From Porphyra umbilicalis (Eukaryota; Rhodophyta; Bangiophyceae; Bangiales; Bangiaceae), in NCBI GenBank assembly GCA_002049455.2, contig KV919045.1:1-64000 (forward strand): a stretch of DNA of 64,000 nucleotides, written 5' to 3'. How positions within the stretch are numbered: the first letter of the stretch is position 1; the number at the start of each line of letters is the position of its first letter. The notes under the pieces are model-generated. The model did not search any database, was not told the DNA's origin, and saw only the letters and a program-made list of their open reading frames with translations. Shown here one piece after another: positions 1-11,027 of this stretch. The position numbers and the translations under genes are program-made.

Positions 1-100
1 CATACATGCAGGAACCGTTTGATGACTCTCCGCTTGACCCCGCGGGTGTGGTCCCTCTCATACCGCATCGTGTCCCTCTGGTCGAATCATCCATCCCGTA

Positions 101-2349
101 TCACGCTTGCTTGACGGTCCCGCTGCCCCGATGGAGCTTCCCACCTCCCACCCGCCGCACTTGTCGGAAGAAACCACCCGCCGCTGAGGCCGGGCAGACG
201 CCGCGCCCCGCCATGAGTGGGGAAGGCGCACGCAGCGACACGCAGCCGCGGCGCAACGCACAATGCTGTACAAACCACCGCCGGTAGAACGAACCTCTTC
301 CACCGTACCATGATCGCGTGGCACGGCCGGGTGCTTCAAGCAGCTGCGGGTCCCCTCTAGAGCCCGTCCCGAACCGCCCCCCCCGCCGCCCCCACCAGTG
401 CCTGCGCCGCCGCCACCCCGCGGCCGACGGCAGGCACCCGACCCCCGACGGCCACGAGTGCGCGTTGCACCCACACTGCGCCGCCCGCCGCCGCCGCGGC
501 GGCCAACCGCACGAGCCACCCCCCCACACCACCGCCGACCAACCCCCCCGGCAGGCGCACCCCCCCCCCGAGCGGGCAGCCACGCCCACACCGACCGTCG
601 CCACGGCCGCCGCCACGAGCGCCCCCGCCGCCACCGCCGACACACCCGCCACCGCCCCCGCCTCCCACACGCGCACCGTCCCATCCGCCGACGCTGTAAA
701 CGCCCACTCGCCGTCGCGCGAAAACGCGGCCGCCGTCACGGGGAGCAGGTGCGGCGGCGTCGCCCGCCGCCGCTCCGTCGACCACCGCCGCGTCAGCGAC
801 ACGGGCGCGCCCGCATCCCCACCGACGACGGCCGCCACCGCCACGTGCCCGTCGGCCGACGCGCCGAGCAGCAGCCGCCCGCCCGTCGGCGAAAAGGCCA
901 ACGCCGACACGGGCGACGCGAGCAGCGCAACGGTCGTCACGACCGTGTAGGTGAGGGCCTCCTCCCCCGGCCGTCGTCGGCCCCCCCCCGCCGCCACCCA
1001 CAGACACACGTACGCGGTGCCCGACGCGCCCGCGTGCGTCGTGGCGAGCGTGTCGGCCGACGACGGGTGGAAGCGCACAGCCGAGACGCGGGCGGGCGGC
1101 GGCGCGCGGCGCCGCCGCCGCCCCGGTCGCGCGGCAGGGGGGGGGGGGCGCGCCACCCCGGAGGCGGCGGGAGGGAGGGTCAGCCGCGCGAGCGGCGCGA
1201 GCCCCCGCACGCCCCACACCACCACCGCCCCGTCGCGGGAGGCAGAGACGCCGCGGGTGGGGGACACGTCCAGCGACGCGAGCGGGGCGGTGTGGAGGGT
1301 GGCCGACGATGCCAGCGTGCGGAGCGACGGAAGTGCCAGCAGCGTGATGGTGCCAGAGGAGGTGCCGACGGCGAGGAGGCGGGCGGCGGCGGAGCCGCCG
1401 CCCAGTGGGGACGCGCTGGCGGCGGCGCCCGTGGGGGGGAGGGGGGGGGAGACGCTGGTGAGGGGGGGAGCGCACGTCGCCAGGTGCGTCGGCGGGTCGG
1501 CGGCGGGGAAGATGCGCGTCGCGTCGGCGGTGAGGGGCTCAACTCTACAGGCGGGGCAACGGCAGCGTCGGGAGGGGCACCCACGGCAGAGGCAGCGTCA
1601 TCGTTGCACAGCCACCAGACAATGCGAGCCGGATGTCAGGATACTTACGCGATACACCAGCGGGTCAACAGCATGGCTCCCCTCCAGCGCGCAACCGCAA
1701 GCAGGCACCCGCGACAGACGTGACACCCCAAAAACGGTACGCCCGACAGAAAAAGCAACTGCGCTGCCGCACCGCACCTTTGCTCATCAAAAATCAACTC
1801 GCTAAGCTGCGCCCCGACCGCCGCCAACACGCGCACGTCGGCCGGCGCCGGCGCCGCACCGCCGGGGGCGGCCACCACCGTCGGCGCCGCCACGGCCAGC
1901 GGCGCGTCGGCCAGCGGCATGGCGCCGCAGAGGGCAAAGCGTGACGCGCCGCCGTCGTCATCCGGGGGGTGGGGGGTTGCCTTGCACTTGCCGCTGTCAA
2001 CCGGCGAGTAGGCGTGCACCTCCTGCGCACCGGCGCGGTGGGGAAAAACATCCAATGGCGCAACGGGAAAAAGACGAGGCGTGCGGCCGGTCAGAGCATG
2101 TCCGTGGCAGCAAGGAGCTAGAAACAGACTCTCTCCCACCCCCCCGCCTTGGCACCAGAAAAAAAAAAAACATACAATACGGTTAGCCACGCCCGTACGA
2201 GCGGCGCCGCCTCCCCCACCCACCACCACCCGAATGTCCTCCCCCCGCCCGTCATCCGCACCGGTGTCGGACGGCGGCAGCACCGTCAGCGCGTATAGCG
2301 GAACACCCACCACCAGTCGGGCGACCGACTGGCCCGCGGGAGGTGCCAT
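101..2349 (-). CDS. Sec12/PREB-like WD40 protein, Sar1 guanine-nucleotide exchange factor
   Basis: Probable Sec12/PREB, the ER-membrane exchange factor that loads Sar1 with GTP and starts COPII coat assembly. I read three exons: 2349-2176, 2022-1778 and 1544-101; the splice phases agree (introns 2023-2175, donor GTATG; 1545-1777, donor GTGCG, acceptor TAG). Exon 1 encodes VPLYALTV followed by VVVGGGGGAARTGVANRI, which matches the PREB start PLYALQV...GGGGAAKTGIKN; this glycine-rich segment is the family signature near the first blade. Exon 3 encodes WD-type blades (ARLLAVGTSSGTITLL, GVSASRDGAVVVWGV, ALAFSPTGGRLLLGASADG, AFTASADGTVRVWEAG). It then encodes a hydrophobic stretch at nt 574-658 that fits the single C-terminal membrane anchor. 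About 157 residues follow that anchor in the open frame, far more than in known Sec12. The true stop is therefore uncertain; a G-run frame error or another intron is possible. Confidence 0.75.
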
Positions 2350-3326
2350 CGTGAAGCCCCCAAACTCACAGCCACCACGAAGCAGCGCAAGGGTGACTGG
2401 CGGCAGAGCGCCCGCGGTGTCGCTGTGCGCGTCCGTCGCGTCCGCGGCGGCCGGGGTCAGCCATGCTGCTGTCTGCAAACGGGACCTCAGTGATGTTGCA
2501 GGCAAGCCGAAAACACGGAGCCTGGCCAATTACAAGTCGGCCGCGTGCTGCCCACAGGCGTTTGCAAATCTTGGTCAGGCCATGTCTAGACGGCGGGCCG
2601 TCGTGCACGTGATTGGGCGTAAACCGCCACGCGATTCTGTAAAACGGGCGTGACCCGAGCACTGCTGTCTTCACGGCAACGCGACATTCATGAACGCGAC
2701 GTTCTCAAAAATCGGCTGCCAAAACGAGCAGATCAGATCACGTTCGCAGAGGCAGAAATTCACCTCGCGGAAGGCAGCACTTTGACCAGTCAGAAGCGCG
2801 GAAACGATCGCTACTGGAGGCTCACGTTAAATTTCGAACATGTTTACGAGCGCGAGATACAAAAAAAGTATCGCACACGTGAACGTGTTCGGGACGAAAA
2901 CAGTCTGGCTTGTAACTCCTCTGTGTGCCGAAGCATCCGATCGGTCCGTGAAGGACGAATATGGCCTGCGTGATTCGCGTGTGATTGCAGCTGTGCGTTC
3001 TGATTGGCTAGCACTCGTCTGTGCACGCCATGCACTCGCCGTCTAGACAAGGCCTCAGGATGCCAGTGATGTGACCTGAGAAGTCCAATTTACATGTACA
3101 CCGGTGCAATTGAAAGTGATCTTTCGTGCTCCCGCTATCTTGCTACCAGACTGATAGCCACCGCAAGTGCTCCGCCCCGGTGCCAAGCTCCGCGGCAGCG
3201 TGTCCCCTGTTGCTTTTTTTCACCGCACCGCGACGTCTCGCGCCTTGTCCCAAGCTGTGTATGTCATGCTACTTCTTCCATCCCACGTCGCTCCCGTGAG
3301 CTGCTGTCCCTGGTGAGCTCCCCGTC
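2350..3326. promoter_or_regulatory. Bidirectional intergenic region between the Sec12-like and ankyrin genes
   Basis: This 977-bp stretch separates two divergently transcribed genes and should hold both promoters. It is clearly less GC-rich than its surroundings from about 2640 to 3150. The last 100 bp before the ankyrin start are pyrimidine-rich, as in a 5' leader. I see no convincing TATA box, repeat or RNA gene in it. Confidence 0.4.
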
Positions 3327-4571
3327 ATGTCATCCGTAGCTGTGTCAGGTGGCTCGGCGTCATCGGCGATGGGGATGAACCTGCAACTCCCGCCCGTGCT
3401 GATGCCGGACGAGGCCGGAGCCTTGCAGGCCGCCATCAGTTCCGGCAACGCCGACCAGGTGGCAAGGTCGTGCGGCTGGAGCACAATTCGCGCGCTTTGC
3501 CTGCTGCCAACAGGGCGTTCCTGTATGGAGGAGGCCGTTGTCCACAACCACCCCGGCGTCCTCCGACTACTCATTGCGTTTACCCCTAGCGTTTACATGT
3601 GTCTCCCTATTGCGTCATGCCGAGATGCTTTTCTCGTCGCTGCCATGAAGTGTGATGCGCTCGCGCTCCACTTTTTCCTGACCGCGGGTGTCCCTCCGGA
3701 CACCACTCGGGACGATGGAACGACCGCGCTCTACCACGTTTTCCTCCAACGTGACTGGCAGTGCATCCAGGTGCTGGTCGGTGCCGGTGCCGACGTCAAC
3801 CTTGCCCCAGCAGGCGGCAAGTCGGCGCTGCGTGTTGCTGTGCACAACGACGACCTCCTCATGGCTGACATTCTTTTGAAAGCCGGAGCTGCCGTGAACG
3901 AGATGGAGGACAACCTTTCGCATCTTTCCTACGTAACGCTGTCGCGCACTAGAGGCACGGCCATGGTGCAGCTGCTGCTTGAACATGCCGCGGACCCGGA
4001 GGTGACGGACAACGGCGAGACCCCGCTGGGCCTGGCCATGCTGGAGGGCAACGAGGTACTCGCACGGCACTTCATCAATACCGGCGCTGACCCAGTCGTG
4101 CGGGTGGCTCGCTGCAGCTTCTACAGCGATGACGAGCGGGAGTGGGACGACGAGAGTGAGGACGAGAACGCGGACAGCTTGTCGATGCTGCACCTCGCTC
4201 TGCGCCACGGCTTCTCGGACGGGTTTTTGGAGGAGCTGGAATGCAACCCGGCAGACTTCCTTGAGGTGCTCCCCGAGGGCCAAACCATGCTCCATTTTGC
4301 CGTGAAGCACGGGTCGACCGCGGCCGTGCGGTTCGTGGCCGTCGAGGCGGCAAAGACGGGTACCAAGGGCGCCAACTTTGTCCACGCGCACGATGCGAGG
4401 GGCCGAACCGCGCTGATGCTCGCCGTCTGCTTGGACGATGGGGACAAGGTGAGGGCGCTGCTCGACTTGGGGGCCTCTGCCACGGTCGTCAATGCAATCT
4501 CGGGTATGAGCGCTGCGGCCCAAGCGGCGGAGCGTGGCCACAGTGACGTGGTGGCAGCCTTGAATCAATAA
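3327..4571 (+). CDS. Ankyrin-repeat protein
   Basis: Intronless 414-residue protein that I take to be a protein-binding scaffold; no catalytic domain is visible. Ankyrin units with the usual G-x-TPL-x-x-A...L-L...GAD pattern are clearest at about residues 128-255: DGTTALYHVFLQRD with VLVGAGADVN; KSALRVAVHND with ILLKAGAAVN; a block ending LLLEHAADPE; and GETPLGLAMLEGN with HFINTGADP. Another lies near the C-terminus (GRTALMLAVCLDDGD with ALLDLGASATVV), and weaker ones lie at residues 27-115. A strongly acidic insert (DDEREWDDESEDENAD, about residues 268-283) interrupts the array. The start ATG follows a pyrimidine-rich leader and is the first in frame. The stop TAA overlaps an AATAAA at 4567-4572. 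No signal peptide or membrane segment is present. The partner cannot be told from sequence. Confidence 0.8.
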   Translation: MSSVAVSGGSASSAMGMNLQLPPVLMPDEAGALQAAISSGNADQVARSCGWSTIRALCLLPTGRSCMEEAVVHNHPGVLRLLIAFTPSVYMCLPIASCRDAFLVAAMKCDALALHFFLTAGVPPDTTRDDGTTALYHVFLQRDWQCIQVLVGAGADVNLAPAGGKSALRVAVHNDDLLMADILLKAGAAVNEMEDNLSHLSYVTLSRTRGTAMVQLLLEHAADPEVTDNGETPLGLAMLEGNEVLARHFINTGADPVVRVARCSFYSDDEREWDDESEDENADSLSMLHLALRHGFSDGFLEELECNPADFLEVLPEGQTMLHFAVKHGSTAAVRFVAVEAAKTGTKGANFVHAHDARGRTALMLAVCLDDGDKVRALLDLGASATVVNAISGMSAAAQAAERGHSDVVAALNQ

Positions 4572-4573
4572 AC
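4566..4573 (+). terminator. Possible AATAAA polyadenylation signal
   Basis: The bases around the ankyrin gene stop codon read caataaac, which places a canonical AATAAA across the TAA. Whether it is used is not known; in compact algal genomes the signal can be degenerate. Confidence 0.35.
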
Positions 4574-4823
4574 AGTCGTGCGTAGGCGTCGGCGGCACTG
4601 CTGGCGTTGTGTCATTCGGTATGTGGGTGATACGTCTGTATGGCTTCTCTTCCTTCTCTTGTTTCCTACGATTGCTTATGACCAGCAGTGACCAAAGAAC
4701 AGAACACAGAAAAAAAAGAAAAGCATAACAAGCCAGCGGAGGGTCACACTAACGTGCTAAGGGTCAGCAGCTCGACCATCACAAGGCGCTCCATCTCGCT
4801 GCTCTCCCGCTGTCAGCACGACT

Positions 4824-5219
4824 TCATTCCCGACGCTCATCCGACAGGGTCACACGCGCCACTCCATCTGTCGCGGCTTCCATGGATGGGTCCGTCTCGG
4901 AGGGCGCCGGTGGCGTCGTCGAGGTCGGCGCGGCGCTTGGCACCTTGGTAAGCGGGCTGTCTGGAGGCGGTACGTTGGTGTACCAATTTAGGTGCTCCAG
5001 CGGCGGCCCATATGTAAACGCCGAGGCGTAGCGTGCGCGGTTGAACGCCCTCTGCCGCTCTGGCCAAGCGTCCCGACGCTTCTTCATTTTCTCCATCTCC
5101 TCGTCCATCTCGCGCATGAAGGCCGCGGCCGCCTCGGGCGAGACGGCCACCGGCGTGGCCGGCTCGGCGGTCGCCGCCGCCGTCGACGGGGGGGGTGATG
5201 ACGACGGCGGGGTCGCCAT
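4824..5219 (-). CDS. Small unknown charged protein
   Basis: I do not recognise this 131-residue protein. The start at 5219 gives a Pro/Ser/Ala-rich N-terminus, then a highly charged helical segment (FMREMDEEMEKMKKRRDAW), then a distinct aromatic block (FNRARYASAFTYGPPLEHLN, followed by WYTNVPPP), and a Ser/Thr/Pro tail. The charged helix plus the Trp/Tyr-rich block looks like a real conserved module, perhaps a subunit of a larger assembly, but I cannot name it. The frame stays open well upstream of the ATG through Pro/Arg-rich sequence that has no protein-like character, so I chose the internal ATG. A pyrimidine-rich tract ending in CAG lies directly before that ATG, so a 5' leader intron is possible. 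It converges with the ankyrin gene. Confidence 0.55.
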   Translation of the reverse strand: MATPPSSSPPPSTAAATAEPATPVAVSPEAAAAFMREMDEEMEKMKKRRDAWPERQRAFNRARYASAFTYGPPLEHLNWYTNVPPPDSPLTKVPSAAPTSTTPPAPSETDPSMEAATDGVARVTLSDERRE

Positions 5220-6842
5220 GCTGGGGTAGACCGAGAAAAGACCAACCACAGGCGTCGGGAACACAGGGGCGGTCGCGGTACGCCACGGGGAAGAGTGGAA
5301 AGGGGGGTGGGGGAGGGGGGGGAGCGCAATGGAAACGGGCCTGGCGAGGAGAGTACAAGGCGCGTGGAGATGGGAGCGCCAGTGTGCGAGGGCCGACGAA
5401 GGGGGAGTGTCGCTGGCGTCGGTGGAGCGAGCCGCCTGCAAAGGCGTGGGCGCGCCGCGTCGTCCCCGCGGCAGCCGGCCCGTTGCAAGCCACCAACGCT
5501 GGCGCACGTGGGCGAGGGGGTCGTTCGCTCCCTCATTACAGTGACACAATCTCGGCAACAGGACCGTGTCTTTCGTCGCCCATGCCCGCTTCTGTGATCC
5601 GTATACAGCGGTCAGCCGCCACTGACGTCGGCCGCGCGCGCCCGCCCCGTCGGCCGACGCGCCCGTCGCCCCGCCGCGCACCTGGGTGGCGCCACGGGGA
5701 TGGCCATGGCCACCCCACGGGTGTGACCCCCACCGTGCCGGCCGTGGTGCGTCGCCGCCCCACCCCGCTCCCCGCGTCGCCGCCGCCACCCGCCCGCCGT
5801 TGCCGCCGGCACGGCCGACGCCCGTCTGCCGAGCGGTCGGCCGCCCCCCCGGCGCGCCGCGCGACGCCGGCCCCGCGCCGCGCCGTCGACGTGGCGGCGG
5901 CGCACGGGTGCCGCGGCGACGCGGCGGCGGCCGCCGTCGGCGCCGCCGCCGACCGACCGCGGGGCCGCCGGCAGCGCCCGCTCGCCCGCGGTCGGGGCGT
6001 CCCCCCTCCACCCCCGGCTGTCCACCTGCCACCCGTCACGGGCGGCCGCGCGGGGCGTCGCCCCACCCTTGTGGCGGCACGCGCGGCGGGGGCCCCCGCG
6101 GCGGGGGTCCCCGCGGCCGGCCGCTGTTGTGGCCGGCCGCCCCGCGCGGCGCGCCGTCTGGGTGAGAGGCGCGTGCACCCGCACCGTCGAGGGGAGGGGC
6201 GTTTGGCCGACGCGGGCGGGGTGGCAGCGGCGGCGGCGGGGATGGTGGCGGCGGTGGGGGCGGCCGCCCCGGCGGTGGCACTGCAGACACGGGGTGGCGC
6301 GGACCGGGTGGCCATGCGCACCCAACGGGCGCGCGGTGTGGGGGGGTCGTCACCCGCCCCACGGCGGATGCTCCGTGGGGGTCTGTCCGCGTCGGCACCG
6401 CCGCCACACGGGGCGGACGCGGGGGGTGCGCACGGCGGCCACGCAGCGGGCGGTCGGAGCAGCGGCGGCGGCGGGGGAGGGATGTGGCGTGGGTGGGGAA
6501 ACGTGCGTCTGGCTCATGTGGGTCGCTGCGCGCGCGGAAACTCGCCGCCGAGGCACGCCGCCCAGCAGTAACCGTCACGTCTACGCGTGGCGGGGCGGGC
6601 GGGCGGGCGGACGAGGCGTGGGGGCGGGTGAGGGAGCAGTCGGCCCCGCCGCCGCGCGGGCGCCCCTGTTTCGAATGGTTTTCGTGCATCGCGTCTGCTC
6701 GTCCTTTTTTGTCACAGTGCCGCTGAGGCTGCTGCGTGAGTGCTGCGCACTTCGTTCATCATCCAACGCACCCGCGTGCGCCCCCCCCCACCACGTGGCC
6801 GCTCTCCCTCCCGCGCCCCGCACGGCAGCGTGGGGGTCTCGC
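5220..6842. other. Intergenic, GC-rich, no gene recognised
   Basis: This 1.6-kb stretch lies between the start of the small unknown gene and the stop of the methionine synthase gene, both on the minus strand. The part from about 5620 to 6600 is extremely GC-rich and is open in several frames at once, with Arg/Pro/Ala-rich translations that look like composition and not coding. I found no domain, tRNA or clear repeat. Confidence 0.5.
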
Positions 6843-9128
6843 TCACGCGGTCACCGCCGCCTTGTGGCACGCCGCACGCGCGGCGGTGGCGGCGGAGACC
6901 ATGGCGGTCAGCGACGCCTCGGCCAGCGCCGGCGAGGCGGTCTTTTGGCCACAGTCCGGCACCACCCACAGGCGCTCGGGCGACAGCCCCGCCGCCAAAA
7001 ACGCGTCGACGCGCGCGCGCATCGTGTCGGCAGCCGGCACCACGTCCGAGTGGATGTCAAACACGCCCGGCGCGAGGTCGCGCGCGTAGCCAGCTTCTGC
7101 GAGCGCGGTGAGCGCCGCCCCCCCCGACCGCTCGTTTTCCACCGTCAACACGTCCGCGTCGAGGGCGTCGAGGGCGGCGAGCACCGCCGCGTCGGCCCAA
7201 TCCGAGTAGCAAATGTGGGTGACGATCTGCGTGCCCGCCGCCGCGCCACACGTGGCCAGCCGAAAGGCACGCGTGGCGGCGGTCAGCGCCGCGTCCCACG
7301 CGTGCCGCTTGAGGGGGAGGCCCTCCCGCAGCGCCGGCTCGTCGACTTGGATGATGCGAGCGCCGGCGGCCTCCAAGTCGGCCACCTCGGCCCGCACGGC
7401 GGCGGCGAGTTGCAATGCTTGGGCGCGGCGCGGGATGTCTTTGCGGGGGAAGGACCACGCGAGCAGCGTGCCGGGGCCGGTGAGCATACCCTTGACGGGC
7501 ACGTCGGGGCCGGCCGCATCCTGCGCGACGCGCCACTCGCGGACGGTCATGGGCGCGTCGCGGCGAGACACGTCGCCCATAACAATCGGTGGCCGCACGC
7601 ACAGGGAGCCGACGGAGCGCACCCACCCCGCGGTTGTGGCCGCGTAGCCGTGCATCTTGGAGGCGAAAAACTCCACCATGTCGGTCCGCTCCAACTCGCC
7701 ATGCACCAACACGTCGAGGCCGAGGGTGTCCCGCTGCAGAAGCACGCACTCGACCGTCGCCGCGTCGAGGGCGGAAGTGTAGTCGGCCGCGGGCAGGCGG
7801 CCGGCCTTGAACGCCGCGCGCAGGCGGCGGATGGCGGGCGTTTGGGGAAAGGAGCCGATGCTCATCGTGCCGAGGCCGCCGGGCACGGTGAATTGCTGGG
7901 GGCGCCGCTCCGCAAATGACGCCGGGCGCGAGAAGAGCGCCTCGTCAATCGCTGCCGCAATCGTGTCGTCCATGGAGCTGCCGAGCAGCGCGGCGCCCTC
8001 CCTTGGCGGCTCCGCGGAGGCAGCCGCCAGCTTGACGAGCAAGTCCACCTTTTGCAGCGCAAACGCGAGGCGGGCGGTAAGCTCGGCGGGGAGCTTGCGC
8101 TCCGCGGCCAAGTCCAGCGGCAAGTGCGCGAGGGTGCAGCTCGGCTGCACCGCCACGTCGACGCCCGGCCCCGCCGCCGCCCGCACGGCCGCCAGCGTCG
8201 CGGCCGCGGCGTCTGCCTCGGCCCACACGGAGCGGCCGTCGACGACGCCGGCGCCGAGGCGCACGCCCGCTGGCCACTTAGACTTGCGGAGGAGGCCGAG
8301 GTTGTCCCCCGTCGTAAAGTCGAGGCCGACGGCGGTCACGCCCGGCAGGCGGGGCGCCCACTCAAACGACTCGCCGAGGTCATCGTAGGGCGCAACGAGG
8401 TGCATGCCGACGCCCGCGGTTGCCAGTTCCTTGTAGGCCGCCTCGTACACGGGGCGCGCGTCGGCGGCGGCCGACGTGACGAGCGTCGGCTCGTGCATCT
8501 GCACTTCGGGCACGCCCGTGGCGGCGAGCGCCCGCAGCGCCTCAACATAGGACGGGGTGATGGCGGCCACGACCGACGCGACCGTCGCACCGCCCGACAA
8601 GTCACACGACGACGCGTACGTGACGGGGCCGAGGACGATGGGCACCACGCGGTCGACGCCGACCGCCTGCTGCGCGGTGCGCACGCGGGCGACGAGGTCC
8701 CCCCAGCCCGCCCCGCCCGCCGTCGACGGGGACGGCACGCCAATTTCCGGCACGAGGTCGTGCCAGTTGGTCCCAAACCACTTGCTCATGTCGAGGGCGG
8801 TCACGCCCGCCGTGCCACGCGAGGCCGCAAAGTAGCGGCCGAGGCCCGCCGGCAGCGCCGCGTGGCGGGGCGCTTCCAACCCGAGGCGGCTCGTCGTGTC
8901 GGCCATGAGCCCCGACAGCGACGCGTCGCCAACGCCAATCAGGCGCACGCCGGCGGCGGCGGCGGCGGCAACGCCCGCCGCCTCCACCTCGGCAAACACC
9001 GCGCGGAGGCCATCTTCGGGGAGGGCGTCCTTCCAAAAGGCTTCCAGGGCGACCTTGAGCTCCCGCTTGGCACCCATGCACGGGAAGCCGACGGTGGAGG
9101 TGACCATGGCGGCCATCGTAGCCCGCAC
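6843..9128 (-). CDS. metE: Cobalamin-independent methionine synthase
   Basis: Transfers a methyl group from 5-methyltetrahydrofolate (polyglutamate) to homocysteine without vitamin B12, the last step of methionine synthesis. It is a single 761-residue exon, the usual length for MetE (about 750-790). The N-terminal half begins TVGFPCMGAKRELK, the typical MetE start, and contains DMSKWFGTNWHDLVPE. The C-terminal half holds IGSFPQTPAIRRLRAA, VLVHGELERTDMVEFF, KGMLTGPGTLLAWSFPR and IIQVDEPALREGLPL. The zinc ligands are present as H638 and C640 (THICYSD), E664 (TVENERSGG) and C726 (PDCGQKT), counted from the first Met. Three in-frame ATGs lie close together (9128, 9116, 9107). The third gives the most bacterial-like N-terminus, so the exact start is open. 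No transit peptide is evident, which suggests a cytosolic enzyme. Confidence 0.95.
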   Translation of the reverse strand: MRATMAAMVTSTVGFPCMGAKRELKVALEAFWKDALPEDGLRAVFAEVEAAGVAAAAAAGVRLIGVGDASLSGLMADTTSRLGLEAPRHAALPAGLGRYFAASRGTAGVTALDMSKWFGTNWHDLVPEIGVPSPSTAGGAGWGDLVARVRTAQQAVGVDRVVPIVLGPVTYASSCDLSGGATVASVVAAITPSYVEALRALAATGVPEVQMHEPTLVTSAAADARPVYEAAYKELATAGVGMHLVAPYDDLGESFEWAPRLPGVTAVGLDFTTGDNLGLLRKSKWPAGVRLGAGVVDGRSVWAEADAAAATLAAVRAAAGPGVDVAVQPSCTLAHLPLDLAAERKLPAELTARLAFALQKVDLLVKLAAASAEPPREGAALLGSSMDDTIAAAIDEALFSRPASFAERRPQQFTVPGGLGTMSIGSFPQTPAIRRLRAAFKAGRLPAADYTSALDAATVECVLLQRDTLGLDVLVHGELERTDMVEFFASKMHGYAATTAGWVRSVGSLCVRPPIVMGDVSRRDAPMTVREWRVAQDAAGPDVPVKGMLTGPGTLLAWSFPRKDIPRRAQALQLAAAVRAEVADLEAAGARIIQVDEPALREGLPLKRHAWDAALTAATRAFRLATCGAAAGTQIVTHICYSDWADAAVLAALDALDADVLTVENERSGGAALTALAEAGYARDLAPGVFDIHSDVVPAADTMRARVDAFLAAGLSPERLWVVPDCGQKTASPALAEASLTAMVSAATAARAACHKAAVTA

Positions 9129-10977
9129 GTCCGCGGAGAGGGAAGGGGGGCGGGGGGGGGCGCCCGCGCGTGCGCGCGAGCGTGGAGGAGCTACCGCGAG
9201 CAGGTCAGGTGGCGGCTCTGGCAGCTGGGGCGAGGTCCAACAGGCACAAGCAGTCAGCGAGCGGGGCAGCAGTGACGGGGTGACATTCTCATCGGAGCCT
9301 CGGTCGCGCCGGCGCGGGCGGCTTTTATGGGGCAGCGCCGACGCCGCCGCCCAGCCCCTCCCGCCCGCACCGACCGCAGGGGGAGCAGCAGCCCGGCCGC
9401 CACGTCGTCACGCTGTCCGGCCATCCGCCACCAAAGGCAACGCCGACGGCGGGGTGGGGGAGTACACTGGTTGCTCGTGCCGAGCACTCCCCCGATGGCC
9501 CGCCGGCCCGTGGTCGCTCACCCCGCGCGCCGTCGGCTGACGGCGCCGCGGTCCCCGGGGGCAACATTGGATTTCCCGACTGCGCATCTTGCACATGGCC
9601 CACGCTCACTGCCACCAGGACAGGGTGGGGCGGGGGGGTTGGCAGAGGCGCCGTCGCCGTGATCGAAAAAAAAAGATACGGGAGCCACTCGGCATCCCGC
9701 CGTGGTGAGTGACCGCCACCCATCTTCGTGCGGGCGCCGCGGCGGGCCGAGCCGAGCGCCCTGGCTCGGAATCAAGCCCCCGCAGGAGCGCACGTGAGGC
9801 CGCCGCGGGCTCCGCCGCACTCCGAGTGCGCCGAGGGGGCGCGCCGCTGAGCCGGCGTGGCGGCGCTGACGTGGCTGTCTGCGAGATTTCTTGAACCAAC
9901 ACGCAAAAAGAACCAGGAAGTCCACGGTTTAATTGTTCTGACTTGACAGAGAGTAATTCTCTCCGTGCTCGGAATGGTGGTCCGCGCCACCGCCGCCAAC
10001 CGGCGGATCTCCACGATAGATCCGCGGCTCCCGCGCCCGTTTCGACTGGGTGCGCCCCCCCCCCGCACCCGCACCCACGGATGCGAGGCCGTGCGTGCGC
10101 CCCCCCCGTAGGCAGCGGTCGCCGGCCCCGCGGCGGCCCGCCCTCGGGCGGGCGCCGGGGGGTGCCCCCTCCCCCGCCCGCGTGACGGCGGGGCGGCGCC
10201 GCTTGGCAGTGCGCTCCGCCGCACGGCGTCGACGGCGCGCCCGCGCCCTCCACGCGCGGCGGCGCCGCCAAGCGCAGGGACGACGGCGCTGCGCACGGAC
10301 GGGCAGGCGGGGGGGTGGGGGGGAGGCGGGGGGAGGCGGGGCGCGCACCCGCCACGGCCCGAGGCGCCCGTCCGCGCGACCACGGCACCCATTATGGCGC
10401 CGTGACGGGGCGCGCCCCGCTGGCCACGGCGGTGGCGGGTGCACGCGGCCGTCGACGGGTGGGGGCAGCGTGTCACACGTGCCGCCGCGGGACCGGCACT
10501 CGACCCGCCACCGCCGCGCCGGTGCCCGTTGGGCGACCACTGCTGCACTGCGTCCTCACGCCCGGCCGATCCCACCCCCCGGCGCCGCCGTCGAGCGCAC
10601 ACCCCCGTTGCGCTGGTGCGCTCGCGCTTCCACCCCCGCGGCTCTGCCCGGCGCCCGTGTGCCGCTCCGCCCCTGCCTTGGTGCGGACGGCTCGGTCCGC
10701 GTCGACGGCGGTATGGGTCCACACCCCGCCGCACCGGCCGGCGGCCGGTGCGCGCCCGCCTGTGGGTGCGTCGCCCCCGCTGGTGCTGCCACGCACGTTG
10801 TCGCCGCTGCGGCCGCTGGGGGCGGCGTGGCCCGTGGCGCTGCCCGCGGCGGGTGCGCCTGCTGGCCGTCGCGGCCACACCATGGCGGCGGTCACCGCAT
10901 ATGTGGCCATTGTCACGCAGCGGTGGGCCCGCCGGCGGCAGGGGGGCGGTCGCCTGCGGGTCGTAGGCCTGGTGGCT

Positions 10978-11009
<32 letters not shown>

Positions 11010-11027
11010 GGCCAAGGCGGCGGCCCC
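9129..11027. other. Intergenic region upstream of two divergent genes
   Basis: About 1.9 kb between the divergent methionine synthase (-) and the 487-residue unknown gene (+). A less GC-rich island at about 9880-10030 contains a short palindrome (gagagtaattctctc). The rest is GC-rich and open in many frames without domain-like content. Both promoters should lie here, but I cannot place them. Confidence 0.4.

Noticed and set aside
4824..6032. Long minus-strand open frame of about 400 codons
   Set aside because: Only the last 131 codons look like protein. The upstream part is Pro/Arg/Gly composition that is open in several frames at once, so I used the internal ATG at 5219.
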